Assembly: GCA_963808315.1 (NCBI GenBank)
Contig: CAWEFK010000001.1
Coordinates: 1-64,000 of the forward strand
From: Palsa-504 sp963808315
GTDB taxonomy: Bacteria; Actinomycetota; Actinomycetes; Streptosporangiales; Streptosporangiaceae
Direction of reading: 5' to 3'
DNA: 64,000 nucleotides
The translations under genes were made by a program, and so were the position numbers. This document shows, piece by piece, positions 57,396 through 64,000 of the stretch; positions within the stretch are counted from its first letter, which is position 1; each line of letters begins with the position of its first letter. The notes beneath the pieces are model-generated. The model worked only from the letters and a program-made list of their open reading frames with translations, was not told the origin of the DNA and ran no database searches.

Positions 57396-57489
57396 GCGTG
57401 TGGTGGCCGGGCAAGCCCGGCCACCACACGCACACCCCAGATAACGGCCGCATAGCGGCCGTCCAGCACAACGCCCGCACATGCGGGCG
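57396..57489. repeat. three consecutive perfect hairpins
   Basis: 57396-57431 (17-bp stem, 2-base loop), 57443-57461 (ACGGCCGC/GCGGCCGT), and 57472-57489 (CGCCCGCA/TGCGGGCG). They start exactly at the right flank of the ridA unit. Confidence 0.8.
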
Positions 57490-57557
57490 CTGTGCGCCGC
57501 GATTCCGGCTCGATCCCCCTCCTGCCTGCGCTGACGCGCTCGCTCCGCGCCGCCTCC

Positions 57558-57609
57558 GTGTTCCTGACCTCACTCCCTCAACAAGACAAGAGAGCGAGGT
57601 CAGGAACAC
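57558..57609. repeat. 14-bp inverted repeat with 24-base loop
   Basis: GTGTTCCTGACCTC and its exact complement, 24 bases apart, in non-coding DNA before the yqeY fragment. Confidence 0.75.
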
Positions 57610-57703
57610 TACGGCTCAACTACAGAGTGAACAGGCAAAAGGGAGGACCAATCCGGAAACGCACTGGGGAACCCGGAACCGCCCCCGGCCCCGGAAAAAC
57701 ACG

Positions 57704-57818
57704 GCCTGTCAACGGCGGCCAGGGCCGACCGCAACGCCGACACCGCGATCTTGTCCCGCGCCCTCAGCGCTTCACGCAATGCCGCTTGCAGGCGTTCCCG
57801 GACCCTACTGTCCTCCAT
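57704..57818 (-). pseudogene. yqeY: 5' fragment of a yqeY/GatB-YqeY domain gene
   Basis: From ATG 57818: MEDSRVRERLQAALREALRARDKIAVSALRSALAAVD is the first third of a YqeY protein (ordinary length about 150). After AAVD the frame continues into unrelated sequence (RPCFSGAGGG) and stops at 57609. The missing two thirds are not found in this window. The gene was evidently cut by an insertion or deletion at about 57703, close to the hairpin cluster. Confidence 0.7.
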
Positions 57819-57989
57819 AACGGCAACCATACGATCCACGGCTCAGGGCTGCCCCGGCCATGCCGCTTGCCTGCCCGCATCCGGCCACGACGCCGCACCG
57901 CACCGCCCGCGTGCCGCTGGTGGCACTGGCCGCCGACAGCGAGACGGGCACCCGCGTGTCACTGGCCAACCTGGCCAGGCTGGTCGAGG

Positions 57990-58110
57990 CGAACTTGTGC
58001 CGTGTCAGGTACCGTTCGCCCCGCTTGTCACAGCTTCGCCGGGCAGAAACCCCGAACCTGACCCACATCGAAGGACCATAGGTGTTGCTTGGGCAACCGC
58101 GATGGACCAT
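57990..58110. repeat. repeat R, left half of the copy split by the insertion sequence
   Basis: Aligns with 53220-53344 at roughly 80 percent. It ends with the target ATGGACCAT at 58102-58110. Confidence 0.75.
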
Positions 58111-59880
58111 GGGTGTGGCTCTTTCCGAGGGACTGAGTATCAGGCGGCGAGCGTCAGGTTGTCTTGGTAGCGGCTGAGGTGGTTGCGCTGGTGTTCTTGG
58201 CTGATGTGGTATTTCCAGTAGGCGTCGTGATCGTGGTTGGCGTGGATGACGCGCAGCCACAAGATGGCCTGGGCGCCGTCGGTGCTCCAGCGGGCGCCGG
58301 TGATGCCCATGCGGTCTTTGACGAGGTGGCGGCAGGCGCCTTCGATGACCCCGGTGGCCACGGGCCAGCCGGCGGCCAGGGCCTTGGGGTAGTCCAGGTA
58401 GGGCAGCTTGGCGTCGAGGTAGGTCAGGACCTTCTTGATGTTCTTGGCGTGCTCGGGGCCTTGCGGGGGGTACTGGCCGGCGAGCTGGCGGATCCGGGCG
58501 ATCACCTCGGCGGCGCGGCCGTGCAGGATGTCGGTGGCCTGGGTGATGGTCCAGGTCTCGATCGCGGGGTCGCGGGGCTCGTGGAACGCCCAGGCGGCTT
58601 TCCACAGGTATTCCATCACGTGGATCAGGTCGATGAGGATCGTCAGGCGGGTGATGCCGCGGGCGGCGGCTTCGGCCTCCATCAGGTTGATCTGGTGGTT
58701 GTCCCCGTCGACCAGGGCGATCCAGTCCCGGTCATGGCCCGGGTCGCGGTCCTCACCCTCATCGAAAGCCCAGCTGATGGCGGCGGACCGGTCCGCGGCG
58801 ATGTCCACCCGGTAGCGGCGGCTGACGGCCTGCGGCGCGGGCTTGCCCTCCTTCTTCCCGCCCGCGCCGCTCCCGTGGTGGCTGGCCATGACCTGCTCCG
58901 GGGTGCGGGGCTGGGGGATCACGTCGAACACGCACGCGACCTCGGCGATCCGCTTGTGCCCTTTCTCCCCGATGCCGGGCCGGGTGCTGAAGTTCTTCAC
59001 CCGCTTGCCCGGCGCCGTGGTCCGGGTGCGCCGCGATTCCGGCAGCATCGCCACGCCCTTGCCATCTGCTGACAACCCCACCGGCAGCTTCGTGCCTTCT
59101 TCCGGCGGGCCGGGCGGCTGCCCCGGCCCGGCCAGCGCGGGACCGGCATAGAAGGCGGCCACGTCAGCCGCGGCCGCGGCCGCGATCTCCTCCAGCTGCC
59201 GCTTCCCGATCGTGATCCCGGTCGCGGCCCGCACGAACTCCTGAGCCAGCTCGTACGCCCCGTCCCGGGCCGCCAGGGCCGCCAGCTGCTGCAAGGGCCA
59301 GGAATAGCGGCGCGGCGGCAGGTTCAGCACCGCATCGCGGGGGAACAGCGCCGGCGCCCCCTTGCCCTTGCCCTTCCCCTTCCCCTTCCCCTTCCCCTTC
59401 GCCCGGTAGCTGATCCGCCGCACCCGCACCTCGCCCACCGTCGTCACGATGGTCCGGGCATGACCCCGCCCGGACGGGGTCCGCCGCACCGCGTCCGCGC
59501 CGGTCACCTCCGGCAGCCGCGCCTCGGCATCAGCACCGGTATCCAGCCCGAACTGGAACACCGCCCGCAGCAGCTCCCGGCCCCGCACCACCACCAGCTC
59601 CTCCATCGCCTCCAGCGTCATCGCCCCCGCCCCGGCCAGCTCTCCCGCCAGCCCGGCCAGCATCCCCACCGCCGGCCCCAGCCCCGGCACCACCGACTCC
59701 ACGCTCGCCACCAGCGCATCCAGCACATACTCTTCCACCGAGGCTTCCCTTCCGCTGATCCCGATTTCGCACTTCAGGACCATACGGAACGGAAGCCTCA
59801 CCCACACCCAATCCCGGCAATCACACGCAACAATCACACAAGCAGCCCGCACAGTCAGTCACACCAAAAGAGCCACACCC
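58111..59880. mobile_element. complete ISKra4-type insertion sequence, 1770 bp
   Basis: Terminal inverted repeats GGGTGTGGCTCTTT (14/14; imperfect similarity for 12 more bases) begin with GGG, and the element is flanked by the 9-bp duplication ATGGACCAT (58102-58110 and 59881-59889). It encodes one ISKra4-family transposase. GGG ends with 9-bp duplications agree with what is known for the ISKra4 group. The unoccupied version of the same target is present at 53336-53344 in the other copy of repeat R. Confidence 0.9.
58140..59783 (-). CDS. ISKra4-family transposase
   Basis: About 547 residues from ATG 59783; longer (59852) and shorter (GTG 59738, VEEYVLDALVASVES) starts are possible. Conserved blocks: RTIVTTVGEVRVRRISYRAKG, a Lys-Gly run from a TTCCCC-type hexamer repeat (about 59360-59400), FPRDAVLNLPPRRYSWPLQQLAA, LSADGKGVAMLPESRRTR with the first Asp, WIALVDGDNHQ with the second, and GVIEGACRHLVKDRMGITGARW with the Glu. 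That order of D-D-E and the GxxEGACRH..DRM.ITGARW block identify ISKra4. The frame is intact from one inverted repeat to the other. Confidence 0.88.
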   Translation of the reverse strand: MVLKCEIGISGREASVEEYVLDALVASVESVVPGLGPAVGMLAGLAGELAGAGAMTLEAMEELVVVRGRELLRAVFQFGLDTGADAEARLPEVTGADAVRRTPSGRGHARTIVTTVGEVRVRRISYRAKGKGKGKGKGKGKGAPALFPRDAVLNLPPRRYSWPLQQLAALAARDGAYELAQEFVRAATGITIGKRQLEEIAAAAAADVAAFYAGPALAGPGQPPGPPEEGTKLPVGLSADGKGVAMLPESRRTRTTAPGKRVKNFSTRPGIGEKGHKRIAEVACVFDVIPQPRTPEQVMASHHGSGAGGKKEGKPAPQAVSRRYRVDIAADRSAAISWAFDEGEDRDPGHDRDWIALVDGDNHQINLMEAEAAARGITRLTILIDLIHVMEYLWKAAWAFHEPRDPAIETWTITQATDILHGRAAEVIARIRQLAGQYPPQGPEHAKNIKKVLTYLDAKLPYLDYPKALAAGWPVATGVIEGACRHLVKDRMGITGARWSTDGAQAILWLRVIHANHDHDAYWKYHISQEHQRNHLSRYQDNLTLAA

Positions 59881-60072
59881 ATGGACCATCGGTGTCGCTC
59901 CAGAGCGGGACCGCCCGGCACGGGTGTGCCGGGCGAGGCGGATGGTGTTCGCGGGATGCCGACTCTGCACCGAACGTGACCTTGCCGCACCGGGTAACCG
60001 GGTAACGGGTAACCGGGTAACCGGGTAACCGGGTAACGGGTAACGGGTAACGCTGCTGCTGAGGCACTAGCG
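59881..60072. repeat. repeat R, right half of the split copy
   Basis: Starts with the second target copy ATGGACCAT and continues as in 53336-53490 (CGGTGTCGCT, the GGCACGGGTGTGCC hairpin, then GCTGAGG(C/T)ACTAG at the end). The GGGTAAC repeats lie inside. Confidence 0.75.
59993..60051. repeat. GGGTAAC(C) microsatellite, eight units
   Basis: Eight consecutive 7- or 8-base units GGGTAAC(C). Absent from the other copy of repeat R, so it has grown after duplication. Confidence 0.93.
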
Positions 60073-60181
60073 AGACGGCTAGGGCACCGGGGCCGGCCGC
60101 GGCATGCGCGGCTAGGACCCGGGGCGGCCTGGCCGCGCGGGACGGCTAGGTCACCCCGGGCAGCCGCGGCATGCGCGGCTA
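60070..60181. repeat. imperfect 66-bp direct repeat
   Basis: Two copies sharing GCCGCGGCATGCGCGGCTAG (60096 and 60162) and GACGGCTAGGxCACC. Beyond it, a minus-strand open stretch to about 60400 reads protein-like residues (DVFTIRMHNDEMGDYG) without a start; possibly a gene remnant. Confidence 0.6.
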
Positions 60182-60406
60182 GCTTCTCCAGGGTCGCGGT
60201 CAGGCTGGGGATCCAGCGGTCACCGCAGCGCACGGCACGGCGTTGGACATCCCGTAGTCGCCCATCTCGTCGTTGTGCATCCTGATGGTGAAGACGTCAC
60301 CGACCAGGGACAGGACCAGGTCGGCGGTCGCCTCAGAGCTGCTCGGTCCTCGCCTAGCGGGAGCGGTGCACCCGCCGTCGTCGGGGACCTGCGGCCGGGG
60401 CCGGAT

Positions 60407-60775
60407 TCATCGCTGGTCGAGTTCGCCGACGAGAGCCGCCGGGGCCCGCATCCGCCACGCGTCGGTGACGAGCTCGGCCAGCCGGCCGGCGTCCACCTCG
60501 GCCAGCCGCAGCATCACCAGCGGCCAGCCGTCGTAGCTGGGCGCGGTGAAGAAGACCTCGGGCTCACCGAGGAGCAGGGCCTGTTTCTCCGCCTCGTCAC
60601 CGACGAACAACACCGCGATGTCGGTCCGGATGACCCGACGCTGCCCCGGCCTGCGCTCGGGGTAGGACCAGATGAATCCCTTGCCGGCCACCCGGAAGTC
60701 GAAGCCGTCGCTGTCGATCTCCGTCACGTGCGGCAGGGCCAGCGCGAGGCGGCGCACGTCATCAGCATCGGCCAT
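60407..60775 (-). CDS. MmcQ/YjbR family protein
   Basis: A 122-residue protein starting MADADDVRRLALALPHVTEID at ATG 60775 (GGAGGG six bases upstream). It has FRVAGKGFIWSYPERR, the central strand RTDIAVLFVGDEAEKQALL and the end FFTAPSYDGWPLVMLRLAEVDAGRLAELVTDAWRM. This is the YjbR-type DNA-binding-like fold (cyanophage-MmcQ family); function unknown. Confidence 0.87.
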   Translation of the reverse strand: MADADDVRRLALALPHVTEIDSDGFDFRVAGKGFIWSYPERRPGQRRVIRTDIAVLFVGDEAEKQALLLGEPEVFFTAPSYDGWPLVMLRLAEVDAGRLAELVTDAWRMRAPAALVGELDQR

Positions 60776-60827
60776 CGAGGTCCCTCCCGGTTCGCGCCCA
60801 TCAGCATAGGCAGCGCGAGCCGTCTCG

Positions 60828-61043
60828 TCAGCTGAAGCGCGGCGGCTGGCCAGTGGCTTCGAGCGTTGGCATCCACAGGTCACCGTTCGGGTCGACCTGG
60901 TTGCGGCGGCCGGTGGCCAGGGAGATGGGCAGGTGCACGAACCGTCCGTGCCAGCGCCCGACCACCATCGCCGTCCGGCCGGCCATGGCGGCGTGCCCGT
61001 GCCGCTGCAGCCGCCGTGTCCTGGCCACCGCGCGACGTGCCAA
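60828..61043 (-). CDS. short hypothetical protein
   Basis: A 71-codon frame from TTG 61043: ARRAVARTRRLQRHGHAAMAGRTAMVVGRWHGRFVHLPISLATGRRNQVDPNGDLWMPTLEA. The GRFVHLPIS..GRRNQVDPNGDLWMP part looks protein-like, but the start is weak and no family is recognised. It may be the end of a longer decayed gene. Confidence 0.3.
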   Translation of the reverse strand: MARRAVARTRRLQRHGHAAMAGRTAMVVGRWHGRFVHLPISLATGRRNQVDPNGDLWMPTLEATGQPPRFS

Positions 61044-61109
61044 GTTTGAGCATGCGCACTCACGTTACGGGCAGGTGGCCGAACGGCCGAGACGTAGCTG
61101 CCGCCGGGG

Positions 61110-61985
61110 CTAGGCCGACGGGGTGATGAGCTCGTCGGCGACCCAGCGGGCGACGTTCTCGGGGTAGGGGGCGGACAGTGACAGGACGATGTGCCGGAAG
61201 CCGGCGTCGATGGCTGCCGCGATAGCGTCCCGGGTGCGGCCGGGTCCGTCGTAGGAGACCGGCAGGACCAGGGACCGGGTGATCGAGGCGGGGTCGCGGC
61301 CGATCTCGGCGCAGAAGCGGTCAAGCACAGCGCCGCGGCGCACGGCGGCCTCGACGTCGCCGCCGGGGAAGTTCCACACGTCGGCGTGCTCGGCGATCAC
61401 GCGCAGCGTCCCGGTGGCCTGTCCGCCGATGACGATCGGCGGGCCGGGTCGCTGGACGGGCTTGGGGTTGCAGAACGCTCCGATGAGGTCGTAGTAACTG
61501 CCGTGGAAGTCGAACGGCTTGTCCTGCGTCCACAGCCGCCGGATCACCGTACACGCTTCCGCGAGGCTGGCCACCGCGGTGGCGGCGTCGTGGTAGGGCA
61601 GGCCGTAGGCGTCGTACTCGCGCCGGGCCCAGGGGATGTCGGTCCGTGACCCCACGCCGATGCCGAACTCGAGCCGCCCGCCCGACACGACATCGACGGT
61701 GGCGGCGATCTTGGCCAGCAGGGCGGGCGGCCGGATGCGGTTGCTGGTCACCAGCAGGCCCAGGCGCAGCCGGGCGGTCTGCGCGGCGAGGGCCGACAGC
61801 AGCGTCCAGCCTTCGAAGACCGGGCCGTCCTTATCGCCGCCGATCGGGAAAAGGTGGTCGAACGCCCAGGCGTGCTCGATCTGCGGGATCGTGTCCGCTT
61901 CCCGCCAGACCCGCAGCAGGTCGTCGTAGCCGACCTGCTGCGGCGCGGTCGCGATGCCGAAACTGGGCGGGATGCTGGGCGGCAT
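61110..61985 (-). CDS. LLM-class F420-dependent oxidoreductase
   Basis: A 291-residue luciferase-like TIM-barrel enzyme, probably with coenzyme F420: FGIATAPQQVGYDDLLRVWREAD, AWAFDHLFPIGGD, TARLRLGLLVTSNRIRPPALLAKIAATVDVVSGGRLEFGIGVG, PPIVIGGQATGTLRVIAEHADVWN. ATG 61985 is used (MPPSIPPSFG), nine bases after AAGGAG; a longer start at 62015 is possible. Substrate unknown. Divergent from the erythronate-dehydrogenase-like gene (88 bp between starts). Confidence 0.9.
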   Translation of the reverse strand: MPPSIPPSFGIATAPQQVGYDDLLRVWREADTIPQIEHAWAFDHLFPIGGDKDGPVFEGWTLLSALAAQTARLRLGLLVTSNRIRPPALLAKIAATVDVVSGGRLEFGIGVGSRTDIPWARREYDAYGLPYHDAATAVASLAEACTVIRRLWTQDKPFDFHGSYYDLIGAFCNPKPVQRPGPPIVIGGQATGTLRVIAEHADVWNFPGGDVEAAVRRGAVLDRFCAEIGRDPASITRSLVLPVSYDGPGRTRDAIAAAIDAGFRHIVLSLSAPYPENVARWVADELITPSA

Positions 61986-62073
61986 GGGTCGTTGCTCCTT
62001 CTGGGGCGTCGGCAAGCTGGGTAGCGGAGTGGGGCGAGTAGCCGGATATCTTGGCTACCGGGACGGAGGCGCC

Positions 62074-63078
62074 ATGGTCAACGTGGTGATTACCGGGGGT
62101 GCCGGTTTCCTGGGCGCACGGCTGGCGACCGAACTGCTGACGGCGGGCTCGCTGCAGGTGGCGGGGGCGCGCGCGCAGCGGTTGTCCCGGCTGACGCTCA
62201 TCGACCGGGCGCCATGCCCGCCCGCCCTGACCGCTGACCCGCGGGTGACGGTGATCCGTAGCGAGCTCGGTGAGCTGCTGGATCCGGCGGCGCCCCCGCG
62301 TGAGCTCGCCCGGGCCGAGGTGATCTTCCACCTGGCCGCCGCGGTCAGCGGAGAGTGCGAAGCGAACTTCGACCTGGGCCTGCGGGCCAACTTGCGCGCC
62401 ACCGAGTCGCTGCTCGCCTGCTGCCGCATGGTTGGCACCCGCCCGGTGGTGGTGTTCGCCAGTTCGCTGGCCGTCTTCGGGAGCTCGGCCGAGCACCCGC
62501 TCCCCCCGGTCATCGACGACCACACCCTGCCCAATCCGCAGACCAGCTACGGCACGCAGAAGTTCATCGCCGAGCAACTGCTGGCCGACTACACCAGGAA
62601 GGGATTCCTGGACGGACGGGCGGTGCGCCTGATGACCGTCAGCGTACGACCGGGCCGGCCCAACGCCGCGGCCTCCAGCTTCTTGTCCGGCATCATCAGG
62701 GAGCCGCTCGCGGGGCAGCGGGCCAGGTGCCCGGTCGATCCCGGCACCGAGGTCGCGCTCGCCTCGCCGGCCAAGGCCATCGCCGCGCTGCGGTGCGCGG
62801 CCGCTTCCTCCGGCCAGGACTGGGGCGGCCGCACCGCGGTCACCATGCCCGCGCTCACCGTCACCGTGGCGGACATGGTCGCCGCGCTGGCTCAAGTCGC
62901 CGGGCCGCAGGTGAGCGAGCTGATCGAGTGGAACCCGGACGGTTCGGTGGGCCGGATCGTGTCGAGCTGGCCCGCCCGGATCCGGGCCGAGCGGGCCACC
63001 CGGCTTGGCCTGACGCCGGACCCCGACTACGCCTCCGTCATCCGGGCGCATATCGCGGAGTCCGGGCCGGCCGGCTAG
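62074..63078 (+). CDS. denD: NAD-dependent epimerase/dehydratase, D-erythronate dehydrogenase (DenD)-like
   Basis: A 334-residue extended SDR: VNVVITGGAGFLGARLATELL for NAD, LTLIDRAP, VIFHLAAAVSGECEANFDLGLRANL, FASSLAVFGSS and YGTQKFIAEQLLADYTRKG (YxxxK). The AAAVSGEAExNFDLG stretch and RPGxPNAAASSFxSGIIREPLxG are characteristic of DenD, which oxidises D-erythronate to 2-oxo-tetronate. GGAGG four bases before ATG 62074 supports the start. The usual partners DenK/OtnC are not next to it, so the physiological substrate is uncertain. Its last 4 bp overlap the convergent VOC gene. Confidence 0.82.
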   Translation: MVNVVITGGAGFLGARLATELLTAGSLQVAGARAQRLSRLTLIDRAPCPPALTADPRVTVIRSELGELLDPAAPPRELARAEVIFHLAAAVSGECEANFDLGLRANLRATESLLACCRMVGTRPVVVFASSLAVFGSSAEHPLPPVIDDHTLPNPQTSYGTQKFIAEQLLADYTRKGFLDGRAVRLMTVSVRPGRPNAAASSFLSGIIREPLAGQRARCPVDPGTEVALASPAKAIAALRCAAASSGQDWGGRTAVTMPALTVTVADMVAALAQVAGPQVSELIEWNPDGSVGRIVSSWPARIRAERATRLGLTPDPDYASVIRAHIAESGPAG

Positions 63079-63488
63079 TCCTGCGGGGAGGAGATGTTGA
63101 CCAGCCAGGAGACGCCGAAGGAGTCGACGCACATGCCGAACTCGTCACCCCAGGCCTGCTTAGCCAGCGGCATCGTGGTGGTCCCGCTGACGGACAGCCG
63201 CTCCCAGTAGGCGTGCAGGATGTCGCCGTCGTCGCCGGACAGGCTCACCGAGAACCCGGCCATCGGGTGGTACTCCATATCGCTGGTGACATCGGCGCCC
63301 ATGATCGTGTAGCCGGCCTCGGTCTCGAGCTGGCCGTGCATGATCCGGTCGGCGTCGGGCGTGCCGGCCGCGCCGAAGTCGGCGAACGTGCTGAGGGTGA
63401 GGTTGCCGCCGAAAACGCTGCGGTAGAACTCAAGCGCTTGGCGGGCGTTCCCGTTGAAGTTGAGGTAAGGGTTGAGCTGAGAGGCCAC
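63075..63488 (-). CDS. VOC family protein (PhnB/glyoxalase-like)
   Basis: A 137-residue protein of the PhnB-like VOC group: QLNPYLNFNGNARQALEFYRSVFGGNLTL, then RIMHGQLETEAGYTIMGADV, FSVSLSGDD and WGDEFGMCVDSFGVSWLVNI. The two beta-alpha-beta halves and conserved His/Glu metal positions (MHG...) are visible. Probably cytoplasmic, function unknown. Confidence 0.9.
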   Translation of the reverse strand: MASQLNPYLNFNGNARQALEFYRSVFGGNLTLSTFADFGAAGTPDADRIMHGQLETEAGYTIMGADVTSDMEYHPMAGFSVSLSGDDGDILHAYWERLSVSGTTTMPLAKQAWGDEFGMCVDSFGVSWLVNISSPQD

Positions 63489-63596
63489 GGTCTGTACTCC
63501 TGCCTTCGTCGGCGAGCGGGAGCCCCCCTGGCTCCCGACGGCCCTGACGCTACCAGCCCAAGCGCCTGCGCGGGCGGCACGTCAGCGGACGGCACG

Positions 63597-64000
63597 TCAG
63601 CGCGGTGCGAGGCCTTCGGGTGCGGCCACCGGACGGAGGCCGGCCGCGTGCCGCCTGGCCAGGTCGCGGTAGATCGCGGGGTTGGTGTCCACCCACTGCT
63701 TCGCTCCCCCGCTGACCTGCCCGACTACCCGCGCCGGGACGCCCACGGCGAGCATGCCGTCGGCGATGACCATGCTGGGCGGCACCGTGCAGCCCGCCGC
63801 GACCAGGGCGCGGCGGCCGACGATCGCGCCGTCGAGCACCGTGGCCCCGTTGCCGATCAGCGCCTCGGCGTGCACCACCGCGCCGTGGACCACGCACAGG
63901 TGGCCGACGGTCGCGCCCTCGCCGACCTCGGTGACCGGATCGTCGCCGCCGTGCAGCACAGAACCGTCCTGGATGTTGGCCCCGCGCCGGACGATGATCG
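63597..64000 (-). CDS. gamma-carbonic-anhydrase-like hexapeptide-repeat protein (partial, 5' end outside)
   Basis: Left-handed beta-helix protein running off the window end. Visible hexapeptide turns: IVRRGANIQDGSVLHGGDD, VGEGATVGHLCVVHGAVVHAEALIGNGATVLDGAIVG, AAGCTVPPSMVIADGMLAVGVPARVVGQV, and a C-terminal helix ending EGLAPR. H in VGHLCVVHG is one of the zinc histidines of the family. Relatives are gamma carbonic anhydrases and acyltransferase-like proteins. Confidence 0.88.
   Translation of the reverse strand, partial: IIVRRGANIQDGSVLHGGDDPVTEVGEGATVGHLCVVHGAVVHAEALIGNGATVLDGAIVGRRALVAAGCTVPPSMVIADGMLAVGVPARVVGQVSGGAKQWVDTNPAIYRDLARRHAAGLRPVAAPEGLAPR

Noticed and set aside
60185..60406. 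Possible gene on the minus strand reading DVFTIRMHNDEMGDYGMSNAV
   Set aside because: It has no start codon in frame and no recognised family; kept only as a remark, not as a gene.
1..64000. CRISPR arrays, rRNA or tRNA genes
   Set aside because: No regularly spaced identical repeats with unique spacers, no rRNA signature and no convincing tRNA cloverleaf were found; the tandem repeats are all contiguous minisatellites.

Overview
The window is about 70 percent GC DNA with GTG and ATG starts, Shine-Dalgarno sites, many 4-bp ATGA/GTGA gene overlaps, and large sets of LacI, PadR, Lrp and LysR regulators, ABC importers and secreted glycan-active enzymes. This points to a soil-type, probably filamentous actinomycete (Actinomycetota). 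The closer placement in a Streptosporangiales-like group is only a guess. No rRNA, tRNA or CRISPR array was seen.

Layout. 1-1.8 kb: end of an Nramp metal transporter, then a redox trio (molybdopterin oxidoreductase, FAD/NAD reductase, DUF6510). 2-9 kb: a HlyD-like adaptor and a lipoprotein (minus strand), divergent from a membrane GT2 glycosyltransferase, a UDP-sulfoquinovose synthase (sqdB) and an APS/PAPS reductase, which together suggest a sulfosugar glycan or glycolipid module. 9-18.8 kb: an alpha-glucan locus (GH13 alpha-glucosidase, ABC sugar importer, LacI regulator, secreted GH87 alpha-1,3-glucanase). 18.8-24 kb: catalase, a secreted protein, a pterin dehydratase-VOC fusion and a methyltransferase. 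23.9-27 kb: VapBC, a ParA-like ATPase and a CYTH-CHAD protein. 27-31.8 kb: ribokinase-like kinase, F420/NADP oxidoreductase-like protein, Lrp with a divergent DMT exporter, PhzF.

31.9-44.9 kb is a 13-kb sugar/polyol utilisation cluster on two strands. The minus arm carries ABC ATPase, permease, two zinc dehydrogenases, a xylulokinase and a trehalose-phosphatase-like HAD. The plus arm carries the binding protein, two LacI regulators, a second FGGY kinase and a LacD-like aldolase. The two arms diverge from a region with an inverted pair of 18-bp boxes. 44.9-53 kb: MazEF-like toxin-antitoxin, aldo/keto reductase, LysR/SDR pair, small membrane proteins and a PadR-ATPase-FtsX operon.

53-60.2 kb is the accessory, repeat-rich part. 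It holds a PIG-V-like mannosyltransferase, an EXLDI-family gene with a strong palindromic operator, many perfect hairpins, an 881-bp insertion-sequence-like unit carrying a ridA gene but no transposase (11-bp perfect ends, 5-bp target duplication), a truncated yqeY, and a complete 1770-bp ISKra4-type element with a 9-bp target duplication inserted in a repeat whose unoccupied copy lies at 53.2-53.5 kb. 60.4-64 kb returns to housekeeping-type genes (MmcQ/YjbR, F420-dependent oxidoreductase, erythronate-dehydrogenase-like protein, VOC protein, gamma-carbonic-anhydrase-like protein).

At least seven genes carry a single small frameshift, mostly at G/C runs or short tandem repeats. That is either draft-quality sequence or unusual slippage, and the affected genes are labelled one by one.
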